A stretch of 64,000 nucleotides of DNA from Litsea cubeba (GCA_012931725.1 CM022948.1:16436162-16500161); one strand, 5' to 3'; positions 31,319 through 44,442 are shown, counted from the first letter of the stretch. A program made the numbers and translations. The notes: generated by a model not told the origin, from the sequence alone.

Positions 31319-32465
31319 TTTCTTTTATAGCATGATTTCTTTGAGTTTTTGAATCTTTGGTGGTTGTTTTCCATAACATGAAAATCATTTTCAAACTAGT
31401 TTGTGTTTTACATTCAACTATGTTCATTTATCACATTTTTGCCTTTGAATTTTTATTCAACTTGTTATGTCTTGATTTTCATATCTTTAATAAGTTGTCT
31501 TTTGCACTACATATGGTTGATGTTTTACCTCAACCAAATCATATTTGTGATTTACAATTTTGAATGCCATTCTCATTGACAAACTTTCACGAGTTATCAT
31601 TTTAAATTGATTGAAGGTATCATGCATACACATGAATATTGGATTTTAATCCTTGTATCATCATTGTGTGTGTATTAAGTTGGATAATCACTTTCATACC
31701 AGCCTATTTTAGAGGCACAATCTTGTACTTAAATTTATCTCTTCTAGTGTATTGTTTGACACATTTTAGCGAGAGAAATTGATGTAAAGGTTATTGCTTA
31801 ACTTTGAAAAGCATATGTGTTTATAAGGTTATTGCTTAGCCTTGAAAAGCATTAGTGGTTGTGAGGTTTGAGGTGAACCAGAAACCTCCATTGATTTAGT
31901 GGAATACTGGTGGGGTGTAGGGCACAAGCTGGGAGTAGATGTAGGTATCTTGGCCGGACCATTATATATCGTTGTGTTGTGGTAAATGTTTATCATGTAT
32001 GCTTCCGCCTTTGTTTGTTTATAAACATCACTTGTTCTTAATTTGTAAAAAGAAATTAAAATTGGTCATAACTTGACTAGAATTAAGCTCACCATATTAA
32101 CACCCACCCCAGGGTTCGGATACCGAACTTTCATTTAACAACTATTATGATAAAGATTTGACATACATCTCCTGTTGAATTATAAGGGTGTTGAAGAAGA
32201 GGAGGGCGGGCCCTGAGAAGAAAATTTTGTAATTATCAAGGGGAGGAGTGGGGGAATTGTGCTTGGCAGAGTCTTCATTATAATATGTAGGGCTGTCAAA
32301 GGGCCGATCCTAGCCCGGGTCGAGGTAAGCCCTTACCCTAGCCTCATATACGCGGGCTGGGCCCAAGTCAAACCAAAGCACTATGAGCCCTCGAGGGGCC
32401 TATAATACCAAAGCCCTTACCCTTCCCTCGAAAACTATTAAAGGCCTTGCCATACTAGCAGTAAT

Positions 32466-35400
32466 TGTAACGCCCCAATTTCGAATACTGTGAAAACTCT
32501 CAAAGTACCGAAATTGGCGCGTTACTTCCCGGAAAATCCAAAAACTTCCAAGATCGTAGGTCCGCAGTGAGGTCCAATTTAAAATTTTTTCAACAATATA
32601 ATAACAACGGTTAAATTGTGGAAGCATAAAGGATAAAGCGAAAGCAATATCAGAAATAGTAGAAGTATAAGGTATCTTGATATATCAAGTGTAACGGGCT
32701 GAGGCCCAGCCTAAAATGACAAGTGATGAAAAGTAAAGGTTTATTATATTTTTAAATCAAAACCCTGCTAACAACAAAAGTCGCTCAAAACCCAAAATAA
32801 AGAAGAATCGCTCAAGCCCCAGGTGCTGGCTCTCCATCCACTGGTTCGACCTCATGGTCGGCCTGTCCCCATCCGTAGTCGCCTATTACGGGCGCTGCAA
32901 CAAGCGCAAGCTCTGCGTCCTCATACTCGGGGTCAAGACCTAAGCACCAAGAATGGATCAGATCTAAAGATCTGGCAAGTCACAGTATGCTGATAATATA
33001 GGATGTATGCATCAAATGAATAGAGACAGTAATAATGTTAAAGAGAGTAGCAATGGTACAGATTCTAGGCAGTTGAGCAAGATAAACAATATAGAATCAG
33101 AATAAGCATAATAATAAACATACACAAAATGGCACACTCACACAAGCTCGATATCGCGGGATATTATGCCGCGGCCCTCCCGTACTGGACACAGTCGTGG
33201 CGGGGAAAATCTCATAGTGCTGGGGATTATCTAGCCCCGCATACAACATCATCCATCATCACAACCTGAGACCGAACACGGTATTGCACCGTTCGTCTCC
33301 AACAATGCTCATCATGATAGCCCACATCACTCTCAATAGCTCCTGCCAGTGATGATCAGTCTAACTGGCTGAGCTTAGATCAACTGAGTGAATGTCTATG
33401 CTGACTCAGGAAACAATAAAGGTTTGTATCTGTCTAGGCTTTGCCTTGCGTGGAAAAGGTCCTAACAAAGTCCCTAAGAGGTCCAAGTACCCAATACAAC
33501 CCAAGCACTGAGATCGGTCAAGCACTGAGCTCGGTTAAGTACTGAGTTCGGTCAAGCACTGAGCTCAGATAAAACACTGAGCTCGGCCAAACACTGAACT
33601 CGGCTAAGACACTGAGCTCGGCCAAACACTGAGCTCGGTCAACTCACTGAGCTCGGCCAAACAACTGAGTTCGGTCAACCACGCAGAGGAAAATTCCACA
33701 AGAATTCTAATTGGGTTCCTTAAAGGCTAAGGGTCTTTTATTTCTAATTTCTAAAACTAATGGGTCCGGGTAATTAATCCACTATTAATATACTAAACCC
33801 ATGTTTAAAAGTAAGCCCAGGTCACCAGGTCGAAGGGTCTCATTTGTATTCATTAGAAACTATAGGTTTTATTTTAATTAAGAAAACTAATGGGTTATAA
33901 GATCAGTTGGCCCCATTGGTCCCAGTCCCAGATCAGTCTTCATCATCAAGGTCACTAAGCAGTCCTTGATCCTATGTCCGGACCTGATATGAAATCAGGG
34001 ACCCACCTGGGCCCCACGAATTGCTGGACTACACTTTCCTATGGTCCCTCAGTTTCCCTCTTTTTCAATGCACCCACAGACCACCAAGGCCATCATCTTC
34101 TCCTTTATCGTTTCTGTAACAGAACCAATGTTCTGTTACAGAACATACACGACGCCCAGCCTTCATCATTCACAGGTAGTGGCCCCCTCCTAGATCTAAA
34201 CCTAGATCAGTCTTTCCCCTTAGGGTCGCCCAGGGCTCCTCTACCAGATGTGGGGTCCTGATTTCCAAAGGTGGCGCACATGGGCCCACATTTCCCAAAA
34301 AACTGAATAATTCCAATCCACGGTTTTGGGTTAAACAGTTTAGTGTCCATCGCATGGATCATGGTCCTACCTTGATCAAATTCAGATCAAACTCCACCCC
34401 CATGGTCGCCCTACCATATCAAGCCTGATGGACGGACTAGATTTGTGATCAGATCAATCCGTGGGTCCCGCAATCAATAAGGCCAAACTGGTTTTCTATA
34501 AAACAGTTCTCTCTCCCTTTGATCATACACTGGATAGTGGGCCAAGGGGTGTCCATACACCATGGGACCAACCCCTCTAGCGTCGCCCGTGGGTCCTCTA
34601 TCAGATCTACGGGTCAGATCGGCCATCTGGTGGCCCACCTGGGTCCCGGTCTCAACGCAAACAAAATGGGTTTTCACGGTTCCACCTCTGGGAACCTGAT
34701 ACAGGTCACTCAACCCTTTTGGAATTCTCCTACTGAATCCATTGTCCATCAAACCTCCTCCATTCCACACCATTTATCACACATAAAAAAAAAACAGTAA
34801 AACACTTCCATCCATCCATCATCAACCGGCCAAAAACCCAAAAACAAGCTCATTGATAGATCTAACATATATATATATATATATATCAATTGGAATTGGA
34901 ATTGCATAATCAAAAGGAGGAAAAACATGCATCTTAGGTTATCAGCAAAGGGCACTTGCCTGGATTGATTGAACGTAGAAGGAAAAGAGAGAATAATAGA
35001 AAACTAGCTAGTAAAAAGGGGTTTCCAGCAGTGGGGGCTCCTCGGTTGTTGATCGTCTGGGGAGTCCTGACTGACGTCCTCTACAAGAATTGGGGGTTCC
35101 AGGAAGAGAAAGAGAGACAGTGGAATTGGGGGGAAGATGAAGGTTCGTTGGAGAAAAGTGGGGAAGAAGAAGAGAGAAAAGAGATGGGAATTGAGAGAGG
35201 AGATGAACAGTAACTTCGTTGGGTGAGGGAGGGCTTAACTTATATAGGTTGAGTTTTAGGGCTAGCGACAAAAATGCCCTTGTAGTTAGAATGGGATTAG
35301 GGTTAGGGTAGAGGGTATTTAGGTCTTTGGGTAGTTCTAGAGAATTCCTTAGAGGAAACCCCCTATAGAAAATACTAATACCTAGCTAGGGCCTCTAACA

Positions 35401-35575
35401 AACTAACAAACTCTAAAATTGTAAAATACACCCTATGGACTCTATTAATTACACAACAAGGCTAACCTATATAACTACCCTTAACTAAACCCCATAATTA
35501 ATATAATTAATAAACTTAGGCTATACTTTAGTAATCAAATTCAAATTGAGGGCCCACAAGGGGTGGGGCCTCACA
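32466..35575. repeat. Solo LTR, 3,110 bp, Del/Tekay-like
   Basis: It begins TGTAACGCCCC and ends GGGGCCTCACA, with perfect TSDs GTAAT (32461-32465, 35576-35580). The TGT.ACGCCCC start and the unusual length are typical of Del/Tekay-type chromovirus LTRs. No internal region remains, so it arose by LTR-LTR recombination. Several ORFs inside (for example 33974-34261) are chance. Confidence 0.85.
33500..33682. repeat. Minisatellite of CACTGAGCTCGGTCAAG units inside the solo LTR
   Basis: About ten degenerate copies, period 17-22 bp, all built around ACTGAGCTCGG. Confidence 0.85.
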
Positions 35576-36115
35576 GTAATTACACTAGTTGAACCTTTTT
35601 TTACTAGTTCATGCACTACATTTTTTTTTATAAAGTAATAATATGGAACATCAAAGTCTATTTGAAAAGTATTATCCGATTCAATTAGATTTATCTCAAA
35701 TAGGCATTAGACCTTTTCCAAATAAATTATTTTACGACTCTTGAAATAGCATTGACTCTAAACTTGTAATTCTTTGAAAAATCACTATTAGATTTATCAC
35801 AAAGTAATTACATGCACTTTGACTACCTAAGATTAATGATGAAGATGATTTAATGCATCTGAATATGGGCCGGAGTCACAAACTCTGACTCCAGATGTGG
35901 GCGCACTTGACTGAAACTAAAATAATGGAAGTAAGGGGATGGAAATAAATTATTATCGATTAGTGGCTAGTGGCTAAAGCTTAGCCCCATTCAATGATGA
36001 AGTTGATTGTCATCCATCTAAACTCTCAAACTTCAACTTCAGCAGTTTACATTAATGATGAAAATCAGTCTAATCAATGAAAACTTGATTTCTCTTTTCA
36101 TTGAAAAATATGTCC

Positions 36116-38035
36116 TGTTAGGGATTTTGTGTTTGCAATTTGATGGATGCATTATCATTTAAATCATCATTTGAGTTTTCACATGAGCATTGATTTAGAA
36201 ATCTTGAAATCTTGATTTTCACATGCATTGTTTTTAGAAATCTTGTTTCATGCATGTTTTGATTTTAAACATTGGATGCATTAGTTTTGAAAAGAGTTTT
36301 TAAGAATCAAGCTAGCATTTGATTTTAAAGTTTCAAATCATTTTTAGGCTTTTTTATGTTTCATGTTTTTAAACCACTTAGAATGATTTAAAACATGATT
36401 TCAAGCTTGATTTAATGGCCCAAAAAGTCCCCAAAGAAAAATACTTTAAAATATGCAAAATATGCATTTTGGGGGAATTGGTCCAGGGGACCCGGTCGAC
36501 CTGCAGTGTGGCCGGTCGACCGAGCCCATGGACGGTCGACCGAGCCCACTGCAGGTCGACTGGGAAAGAGGCAACGGCATTATTTTCAAACGGTCATATT
36601 TTTGCCCGTTGAAGGGCAGGTCGACCGAGCCCTGTAGGGGGTCGACCGAGGACTAGCCGTTGGGCAATTTTTTGTATAAAAAGAAGCTCATTCCTTAGCC
36701 AAAAGTGAGGAACTTTTAGGCCCTCCTTAAGGTGTTTTGAGGCCAAAGAAAGGGGAATGAGCTAAGGGAAACTAAGGGTCATTAGGAAAGCTAAAGCTTG
36801 GGATTAATGAAGTTAAATCACTAAGTAAGCTTGCTTTTCCTAATCATATGTTTTCATGCTTTATTCTATTTTTTGGTAAATCTTTTCTAGCATGTTAATG
36901 TATGATTTGTTGTGTCCTTAACATGGTTATGTTTTGAATTGATTCATTATTTTGGATACATCACCGTGATTCAAACCAAGTAGTACTTAAATTGGTATAT
37001 CTAAGTAGATCATGTTTTGGAATCATCTTTGAAATCATATGTAACATGATTCCTATACTTGGTTGAATCTTTGGTTGTTGTTTTTCATCATAAGAAAATC
37101 TCTTTCAAATCTATCTTATGTTTTGGATTCAACAACTTTACTAATCACATGTATTTTGTTTTAAAGTTTCACAACTTGTTTAGCTTTGATTGGTATATCA
37201 TCTTCAAGTTGTATTTTTTAACACATGAGATTTGACCCTTAATTTCAATCAAATATATTTGTATGTTTTACACTTTCAAATACTTTAAGCATACAATGAG
37301 CTACATTGTTAATTTGATTGAAATCCTTATGCATCACATGTTTGCTCTTAGAATTTCACAACTTGTTTGGAATAGATAAGTAATTCTTTTACAAGTTGTT
37401 TTTAACATGTGATTAGCATTTCCTCAATCATAAATGTTTTGAGCTAAAACTTTCAAAAGCCTTTGGCATACATTTATGAGCTTTTATTTTAAAATTGATT
37501 GAGGACATCATGCATACACTTTGTGCATTCATCTTTGCATTCATATAGTGTTTGTGTGAGTTAGTTTTTCACTTTTATATCCGCCTATTTAAGAGGCAAT
37601 GTATTGAGCTAAATATGTATCTCCATCAAGTGTATTTTAGACACTACTAAGAGAGAGAACCAACCATTTGGTTGTATAGGTTATTGCTTAGCCTTGAAAA
37701 GCATGATGTAAAGGTTATTGCTTAGCCTAGAAAAGCATAGATGTAAAGGTTATTGCTTAGCCTATTGAAAAGCATACATAGTGGAAATCCGGTGGGGTGT
37801 GAGGAACACAAGCCGGTAGTGGATGTAGGCATTGAGGCCGAACCACTATAAATCTTGTGTTGTGGTGATTGCATTGTGATGATTGTATTTGTTTAAGCTT
37901 CCGCATTTTGTTTGTTAATCATCACAAGTGACTAGTTAATTTAAAGAAGTTAAAATTGTTCATAATTGGTCACTAGTTGTAGCTCACCCTATTCACCCCC
38001 CCCCCCCTCTAGGGTAAGGATCCCCAGGACTTACA
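36116..38035 (+). repeat. Solo LTR, 1,920 bp, SIRE-like Ty1/Copia
   Basis: It begins TGTTAGGGATTTTG and ends CCCCAGGACTTACA, with perfect TSDs TGTCC (36111-36115, 38036-38040). Both ends and the GGTTATTGCTTAGCC and GTAGTGGATGTAGGCATTGA blocks match the LTRs of the 11870-19105 element read on the minus strand, so this is a related but distinct subfamily. TATAAA at 36675-36680 is followed by GAAGCTCATTCC. Confidence 0.92.
36494..36646 (+). promoter_or_regulatory. Array of GGTCGACC motifs upstream of the LTR TATA box
   Basis: GGTCGAC occurs six times (36494, 36514, 36534, 36554, 36619, 36640), the last ending about 30 bases before TATAAA at 36675. Three of the first four gaps are 20 bases. The spacing and promoter-proximal position suggest a protein-binding array in U3; this is inference. 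Confidence 0.5.
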
Positions 38036-38443
38036 TGTCCATGTTGGACAAATATAGAATAAAACATAGGCGATAATCTTGTGGTCTATGGGGATATCCA
38101 TAATAAAATTTCATCCAAGACTTAGGTTATTATTGTTTGAAAAAAATATTAAGTCTCTATCATTAATTGCTAATTAGAGGGATTCTTTATAATTTTTTTG
38201 GTAAAAACTCATATACATATATATTATACATATACTTTATTTTATATATTAATATACAAAGGGCTAGGCAGGGCTCCATTGGGCCGGCTAAGTCAAGCCC
38301 TAGCCCTCAAGGTTGTAGGCTTTTCAAAATTGGGCCCTACCTGACCCTCATACTTTCTGACAAAAAGAAAAACCCTCGCTTTGTGGGCCAAGCCAGGCCA
38401 CTCCCCCTTATCAAAGGGCGGGATTGATGGCCCTAATAATACG

Positions 38444-39295
38444 ACGGGCAGGACTATGACCATCACACCAATCACATGGGCCAAAAGATCAACTTGAGGG
38501 CCTTTTGGCTGTAGACTATGCAACTAGGGCCGGGTCGGGGTAAGCCCTTACCCTACCCTCATATATATGGGCCGGGTCAATTGGGGTGATTTTTGAATAA
38601 CGCTGCAGTCATTTTACAGTTTTTCTTCGTAAAGTCATTTAATTAAAATTTAAGCTTAACTTTCTCATAAAGATCCCTTTATTTATTTATAAAAGGGGAC
38701 TCTCAGTTCTGGTTATGTTTTTCGCTTTTTTTTTTAGTACTACTAATATGCCAGGTCCCATTTATAACTTCAGAATAACGTTCCATCAAGATCAGGCCGG
38801 AGACAATTCATGGGTGAGGGCTCAATCCGACAATATACCATTTATAATAAGTGGCTCCATAGGGAAAATTTTGCTTGCCAGCATCGCGCTGTGATACCAT
38901 CAACTGTATTAAATCAAGTCCCCAATATGCATCTACAGAGAGATCAGTATATTGATGATTTCTTCTGATACAGTTGAGAATATCTGCATTGTGTAGAAGG
39001 TTATTGCTCATTTCCTGTCTCTGTTTATTTTTTTCTTGATTTCATGAAAAATGATTTGTTAGAGCTAACTCCATGGAAGTTATGCCCAAGATGTTGAATT
39101 AACTGTAAATGCTTATTGCACTTTATACTTGTGAATATGCTATTTGCTGAGTGTTGATTTACCATTTCCTTTGCCTTCCATTTTTTTTTTCTTTTGTGAG
39201 TTATAATGATTAGTGACTGTCATTGCTAAGAATAAAGCAGTTTGATAACTAGAAATATTGGTTGTGAGCACTCATCTATACTTGTGGAAGGATGG
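38444..39295. other. Unassigned sequence between the hAT-like and Athila elements
   Basis: A short GGGCCGGGTCGGGGTAAGCC block (about 38528-38575) is related to the start of the hAT-like element at 32310. The rest has no recognised gene; a 67-codon minus-strand frame at 38808-39011 matches nothing I know. Confidence 0.6.
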
Positions 39296-39300
39296 CTATG

Positions 39301-41316
39301 TGATGTGATCTTTATCAATCATAAAATACCGCAAGTGCACGGGTGTCTAGATGAGACAGTGGCAAGAACGGGTCGAACACACAGGGAGCTAATTAAAGAA
39401 GCTTTTAGATTAAGAAAACTAATTAACTAACAATTAAAGAAAGTTTTGAGTATTTAGAAATAAAAGCAAGCAACCAATTTAGAAATATGAAAACTATCAA
39501 TTAATGAAAGTGATTAGAGCATACGAATCCAATAAGCATCCACCAATTATTTATCAAGTAACCCTAATTTGTTCCAATTTTTACTTCAAATAAAAAAAAT
39601 AAATCAATGTTTTTAATTTGGAAAATCTAACTTTTAAAATCCCTTTTTAATCATAAAATCTCAAAACAAAAGACTTCCTTCATCTCATAAAAGAATAAAA
39701 ATAATTTAAGAACTACCCATCAAAGGTAAGTATAAACCATCAAAAGATCTAGATCCTAAGTATGGCCTATCAAACCTAAGCATGAATAGTCAAAAATCAA
39801 AATTTATTCTTAGAATTAAAACTAGATATTTGCCTAGGGCACGAAGACAAGCCTATTCATCATTAAGCACATAATCATGGAACGTCACAAATTAGAACTA
39901 CTAAATAAATAAAAAGGCGATTACTTACCTTCATCCATAGCTCTAATCAAGAAAAACTAGCCCGCCATTGCAAAGAATACTTCTTGCTTTATTATTAAAA
40001 ATTGCATCTTTATAACTTCTCCTTCACAAAAATTCGCCTTCAAAATAAGTCCTTGGACATGGCCCAAGGCTACCAAAATAAAAAAAAAAATCAATGGAAA
40101 GGAAGAAAGAAAGAAGAGAATCGGAGAGAGGGCTGGACGTGAGATGCCTCTCCATCCCCCTTTTGGGTTGGTTTTATAGTTGTTGATGGCTCCTTTTTAG
40201 GAAAGAATCTCCTCTCTTTTAGGACTTATTTCCTTATTTGTAGAGATTTATTGCTTAGGAATCGGAAAGAATTTGAATTGGAGAGGATTAGTTACTTAAG
40301 TGTGGTCTCTTGAGCTTCAAGTCTTACAAAATTGAACTCCGCAAAGATCTCTCATGTTGTCAATTTTGAAAACTTTTTGTAATTCCCGCATAGAATAATA
40401 ACAGCCAACTTCCCGATGTCATATCTCCCTCAATATAGCTCCGATTTATGAAATCTTGTGCTCCACGGATATTTACTCGAAAAGATCTTTCCAATGGTAT
40501 GTAGATTGTGCCAATCCGATACTCGGTTTGAGAGTTATGGCCATTTCAATTTGCTACTCCTGAAAATTTCGAGAATAATGGCAATTAAGGGAACTTCTAT
40601 GTTTGGCATGTAATGGGGTGTGTGGGACCATGTTGGACGTCCAAAGCATGTTTGGAATATTTCTTTGCTTTCTTATTTGATTCTCTTCACATATTTGGCA
40701 TGCTTCATCACTTGCAACTTGGACTAGTCAACTACCCTTGAAAAGTTTCTAATTTTCACTCTTTCTTGATTTTGGTTTCCAAATTTAGCAAGTCAACACC
40801 ATCTTTCCAAATCTGAATTTCTTGTTTCTTCTTTGAGAATTTTCATGCTTTCCAACTCTACCAAGATGCCAAGATATGTGGGCCCACCATGAAGGGTGTC
40901 CCGCCTTTAATCTCTCTCAAGTTTCACCGATGCAGGTTCGACTCTTGGTTTTTCCAACATAAATAAAATTAAATAATGTCAATAATAATCAAGTGTGAGG
41001 AATCTAGATGGAGTATGCATGGGACCCTACATGCCAACTTAATGCATTAAAAAATACCCAGCTTTCCAAAAATAACACATCGTGTCAATATTAGTAGGTA
41101 TGATTAGTGAAGCTAAAAAAAAACTAATTTTTGGGTGATGAATGAGATGAGAACCCTCATTTCACAAAAGTCATACAATGTAATGGATTTTGACCAAGAT
41201 TCCAGCTATGATGCTTAAATGCATGAAATTAAGTGTAATTCTATGCAATTAACCTAATTAAGTCCACAAATGCATATAAAATGATGAATGAAAGCTACAA
41301 TTTTGTGGACTTATCA
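39301..41316 (-). repeat. 3' LTR of the Athila-type element
   Basis: 2,016 bp, matching 49809-51842 with scattered substitutions and indels. A G-rich purine stretch (TTTGGGGTG, minus strand, 41317-41325) abuts it as the PPT. Confidence 0.93.
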
Positions 41317-41325
41317 CACCCCAAA

Positions 41326-42785
41326 CATGCTTTTTGCTAGTCTTCGAGCAAAATAAGTGAAAAGGAGAAGTTTACTATCCTAACAAATGCAAAAAAATAA
41401 AAAGAAACATGCCACTTTCGCTGGCCCTCTCGACTGCATTTATCGTATGCAGCCCCCTTAAACCCCTAGGTTCCCCCTAGTGGACTCGTTGTGCCTCGTG
41501 AGGGTTTGCAGTGAATATACCCAGAAAATTCTTTTATTATTTTTTTTTGGCAAAAAAAATGTGCTTAAAACCTAACAAAATCCCGGGAAACTTATTTCAA
41601 GAGAAAATTTATAGATACTGACTATTCTCGGATTTCGGAATTTTCAAAGACAAATCTTAAATTCGTTTCACCAATCCCATCTTTTGGTCAGTAATTCTCG
41701 AAATTATGCTAATTGATCGTGCACGGTGAAAAGTATGTATACGTAATAAGCATCAAATGATCCACCAAGAATTTCCGTGAAAATAATAGTTTTTTTCTGG
41801 GCCCCCTAAACTTAGCAAAGAAAAACAGCCTTCCTCTCAAGGCAATAATGACGGCTTTCTCACTACTATTTTTTCAAAGGGAGCAATTTTTTTTAAGCAC
41901 ACATATGTGACTGTGCAATGCCTAGGTCCCTTAAGCTTTCTAATTAACCTATGTAACGAGCATTAGGCCAATGACTCCCAAACCAGATGGCTTTAGGGCA
42001 CTAGGTATGTAAATACCCCTAAGGGCTCACTAACTCGGGTTATAAACGCTACGAACCCAAACTAGTCACAATTTTTTTTTTTTTTTTTGCGATCCCTAAC
42101 AATAGGCAGCCCTTTCCATGTATCCACCCGTTGAACCAGGGAGCTCTGTAACACTAAGGGTCGATTTTCCTTCTTTTCTTTTCTTTTTTTTTTTTTTAAG
42201 AAGAAAAACGGAAATCAAAGCTTCACATTCAACCTTGGAAACATATACAACCTGTGTAAAAGTGAGGGATCAACAATCAGCACTTTTCCAAAGACCTTTT
42301 TCATAAATAAAATAGTACCATTGTTTTCTTTTGCCCAAAATAAATATCTTCAGCCAATAAAAATTCTCTCGAAAGTTTCCCTCTAACCTAACAATGGCAA
42401 TTTTTTTTTAAATATCCTAAAAACCAAAGAAAATCGAAAAAGAAAATGTATAATGAAAATTGAACAAATGATCACATGTCAAGTTCTAACTCACACCCCC
42501 AAACCTAAATTCAACATTGTCCTCAATGTTATGAATCCATGTGTAATGAGAAAATGAACAATAAGGAAAATTGGAACATCTTACCATGTGGGGTGATTAC
42601 AAAAGAATGTGACTAACGAGCTCAATTACCTTCCAAAATCGGGTTGCCTCCCAAACAGCGCTAAGTTTAATGTCGTCAGCCCGACGTGACAAAAAATGAT
42701 TAGTCCTGGTAAATTGGGTCTTCTAGAAGGATATCCTCAATATTTTTATCCTTCAGTTCCAGAAACAGTTTCAACCGTTGACGAT
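41326..42785 (-). other. Athila 3' interior, no env-like gene seen
   Basis: Athila elements often carry an extra env-like frame between integrase and the 3' LTR. Here 1.4 kb of AT-rich sequence with homopolymers shows no long frame on the minus strand, so that gene is absent or decayed. Confidence 0.6.
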
Positions 42786-43703
42786 TCACTTTGAAAACAT
42801 CCCCATTCTTGGGGTTTTCAATTTCCACAACCCCATGAGGGTAAACAGTACGCACAATGAATGGGCCAGACCATTAGATCTCAATTTCCCTGGAAATGGG
42901 TGTAGCCGGGAATTGTAGAGGAGAACTTTCATGCCAGGTTCAAATGACTTCCTAAGGATTGATTTGTCATGGTTCAACTTCATTCGTTCCTTGTAAATTT
43001 TGGCATTTTCATAATCATCATTCCTCAATTGAGCAAGCTCATTGAGTTGCAACTTACGATGGTTACCGACCAAGGGCAAATTGAAATTGAAAGTTTTGAT
43101 GGCCCAATAAGCTCTATGTTCCAACTCAACAGGCAAATGACAAGCTTTACCATAGACCAACCTATACGGGGACATCCCAATAGGGGTCTTGTAAGCTGTT
43201 CGATAGGCCCATAATGCATCCAATATTCCCAAAGACCAGTCTTTCCGGTTTGGATTGACTGTCTTCTCCAAAATTTGTTTAATCTGACTATTCGAAACCT
43301 CTACTTGGTCACTATTCTGTGGGTGGTAGGGCGTAGCAACCTTATGAGTAACAGAGTACTATTTCATCAGATGGTCAAATGTGCTATTGCAGAACTGGGT
43401 TCCACCATCACTGATAATTGCACTGGGTGTACCAAACCTAGAAAATATGTATTCCTTCATAAATTTGATCACCACGTGGCGATCATTCTTTTTGGTAGGT
43501 ATTGCTTCCACCCATTTTAAAACATAGTCCACTATAAGTAAAATATACAAATTGCCAAAGGAACTTGGAAATAGCCCCATGAAGTCAATTTCCCACACAT
43601 AAAAAATTTCCACCACAAGTATGGGATTCAAGGGCATCATAATCCTACGATTGATTTTTCCAAGTTTTTGACACCATCGCACCTCAGACAAAACACACGA
43701 CAA
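42786..43703 (-). pseudogene. Athila integrase core
   Basis: The minus-strand frame 43703 to 42786 carries one stop at 43359. Core motifs are WEIDFMGLFP (first Asp), IISDGGTQF (second Asp), and after the stop VATPYHPQ and QVEVSN (Glu), followed by LVYGKACHLPVELEH. Past about 42870 the expected C-terminal text (FPGKLRS, then a W-GPF motif) is out of frame. The DDE residues are all still encoded. Confidence 0.88.
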
Positions 43704-43706
43704 TCC

Positions 43707-44424
43707 TTAAAGATTGTGGGCCAATAGAAACCACACTGTAAAACTTTGCAGCAGTCTTTTTGGAGCTAAAATGCCCCCCCCCCCCCCATGCATGATCATG
43801 ATAGAATGAAATGACACTTTGATGGTCCCCATCAGGAATGCACCTCCCGATGATCTGGTCTGTGCAGTACTTAAAAAGATACGAGTCACCCAGAAAAAGT
43901 TCTTGACCTCAGCTAGAAATTTTGATCGATCCTGTTTTGACCAATGGGTGGGCATCTCCCCTGTAACAAGGTAATTGATTATATCTGCAAACCAGGGGAT
44001 TTGGTAAATACTTAGCAATTGTTCATTAGGAAAATCTTCATTCAGTGGGACCTCATCTGATGGCTCTAAGGGCAACCTCGAAAGATGGTTTGCTACAACA
44101 CTCTCACATCCATTTTTATCTCTTATTTCCAAATCAAACTCTTGTAGCAGAAGGACCCAACTGATCAATCAGGCTTTTGCATCCTTTTTTGGACAGAAGG
44201 CATCTTAGAGCTGCATGGTCCGTGTAGATGATGAGTTTGGATCCTAACAAGTAGGACCGAAATTTCTCCAAGAAAAAAATCACAGCGAGCAATTCTTTTC
44301 CAGTGGTTGTGTAATTTAGCAGTGCATCATTGAGGGTCCTACTTGCATAGTAAATCACATGAGGTAACTTCCCAACCCGTTGACCCAAAATAGCTCCAAT
44401 CGCAGTATCGGATGCATCACACAT
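43707..44424 (-). pseudogene. Athila RNase H and start of integrase
   Basis: RNase H motifs: CDASDTAIGAILGQ, then TTTGKELLAVIFFLEKFRSYL, then IIYTDHAALRCLL. The frame changes near 44150 and continues EFDLEIRDKNGCESVVANHLSRL. After that the integrase zinc region is damaged by indels around 43770-43850, where a run of C sits. Confidence 0.85.
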
Positions 44425-44442
44425 TAACTCAAATGGAATGGT

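Larger units (their letters stand above)
29730..32133 (+). repeat. Degraded SIRE-like LTR (solo or remnant) carrying two MITEs
   Basis: The stretch shares order and wording with the other two SIRE-like LTRs here: CCTATAAAT followed by CTCATTCC (about 29972-29998), GAATGAGCTAA, AAAGCTAAAGCTTGGG (about 30551), the GGTTATTGCTTAGCCTTGAA block (about 31786-31846), GGTGGGGTGT, and an ACCCACCCCAGGG end. The right end (TTTCA at 32133) and a TTTAA pair (29725-29729, 32134-32138) give a tentative boundary. The left end does not resemble the family's TGTTAGG start, so the limits are weak. Without its MITEs it would be about 1.24 kb. Confidence 0.5.
32288..38435. mobile_element. hAT-like non-autonomous element split by two solo LTRs
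   Basis: Left end TAGGGCTGTCAA and right end TTGATGGCCCTA form an imperfect 12-bp inverted repeat (two mismatches). Flanks are ATAATATG (32280-32287) and ATAATACG (38436-38443), an 8-bp TSD with one mismatch. After removing the two solo LTRs (32466-35575 and 36116-38035, plus one TSD copy each) about 1.1 kb remains with no transposase. GGGCC-rich subterminal motifs occur at both ends. Confidence 0.6.

Noticed and set aside
30643..31427. Several Ser/Pro/Leu-rich and Arg/Glu/Gly-rich ORFs on both strands
   Set aside because: All fall in the palindromic arms of the fold-back MITE and follow from its C/T and A/G bias.
35638..35645. A perfect ATAATATG matching the left flank of the hAT-like element, as a possible nearer TSD
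   Set aside because: The sequence before it (TTTATAAAGTA) has no terminal inverted repeat matching TAGGGCTGTCAA, while 38435 does and has a flank with one mismatch.
38808..39011. 67-codon minus-strand ORF as a host exon
   Set aside because: No recognised similarity and no convincing splice or neighbour context; left as unassigned.
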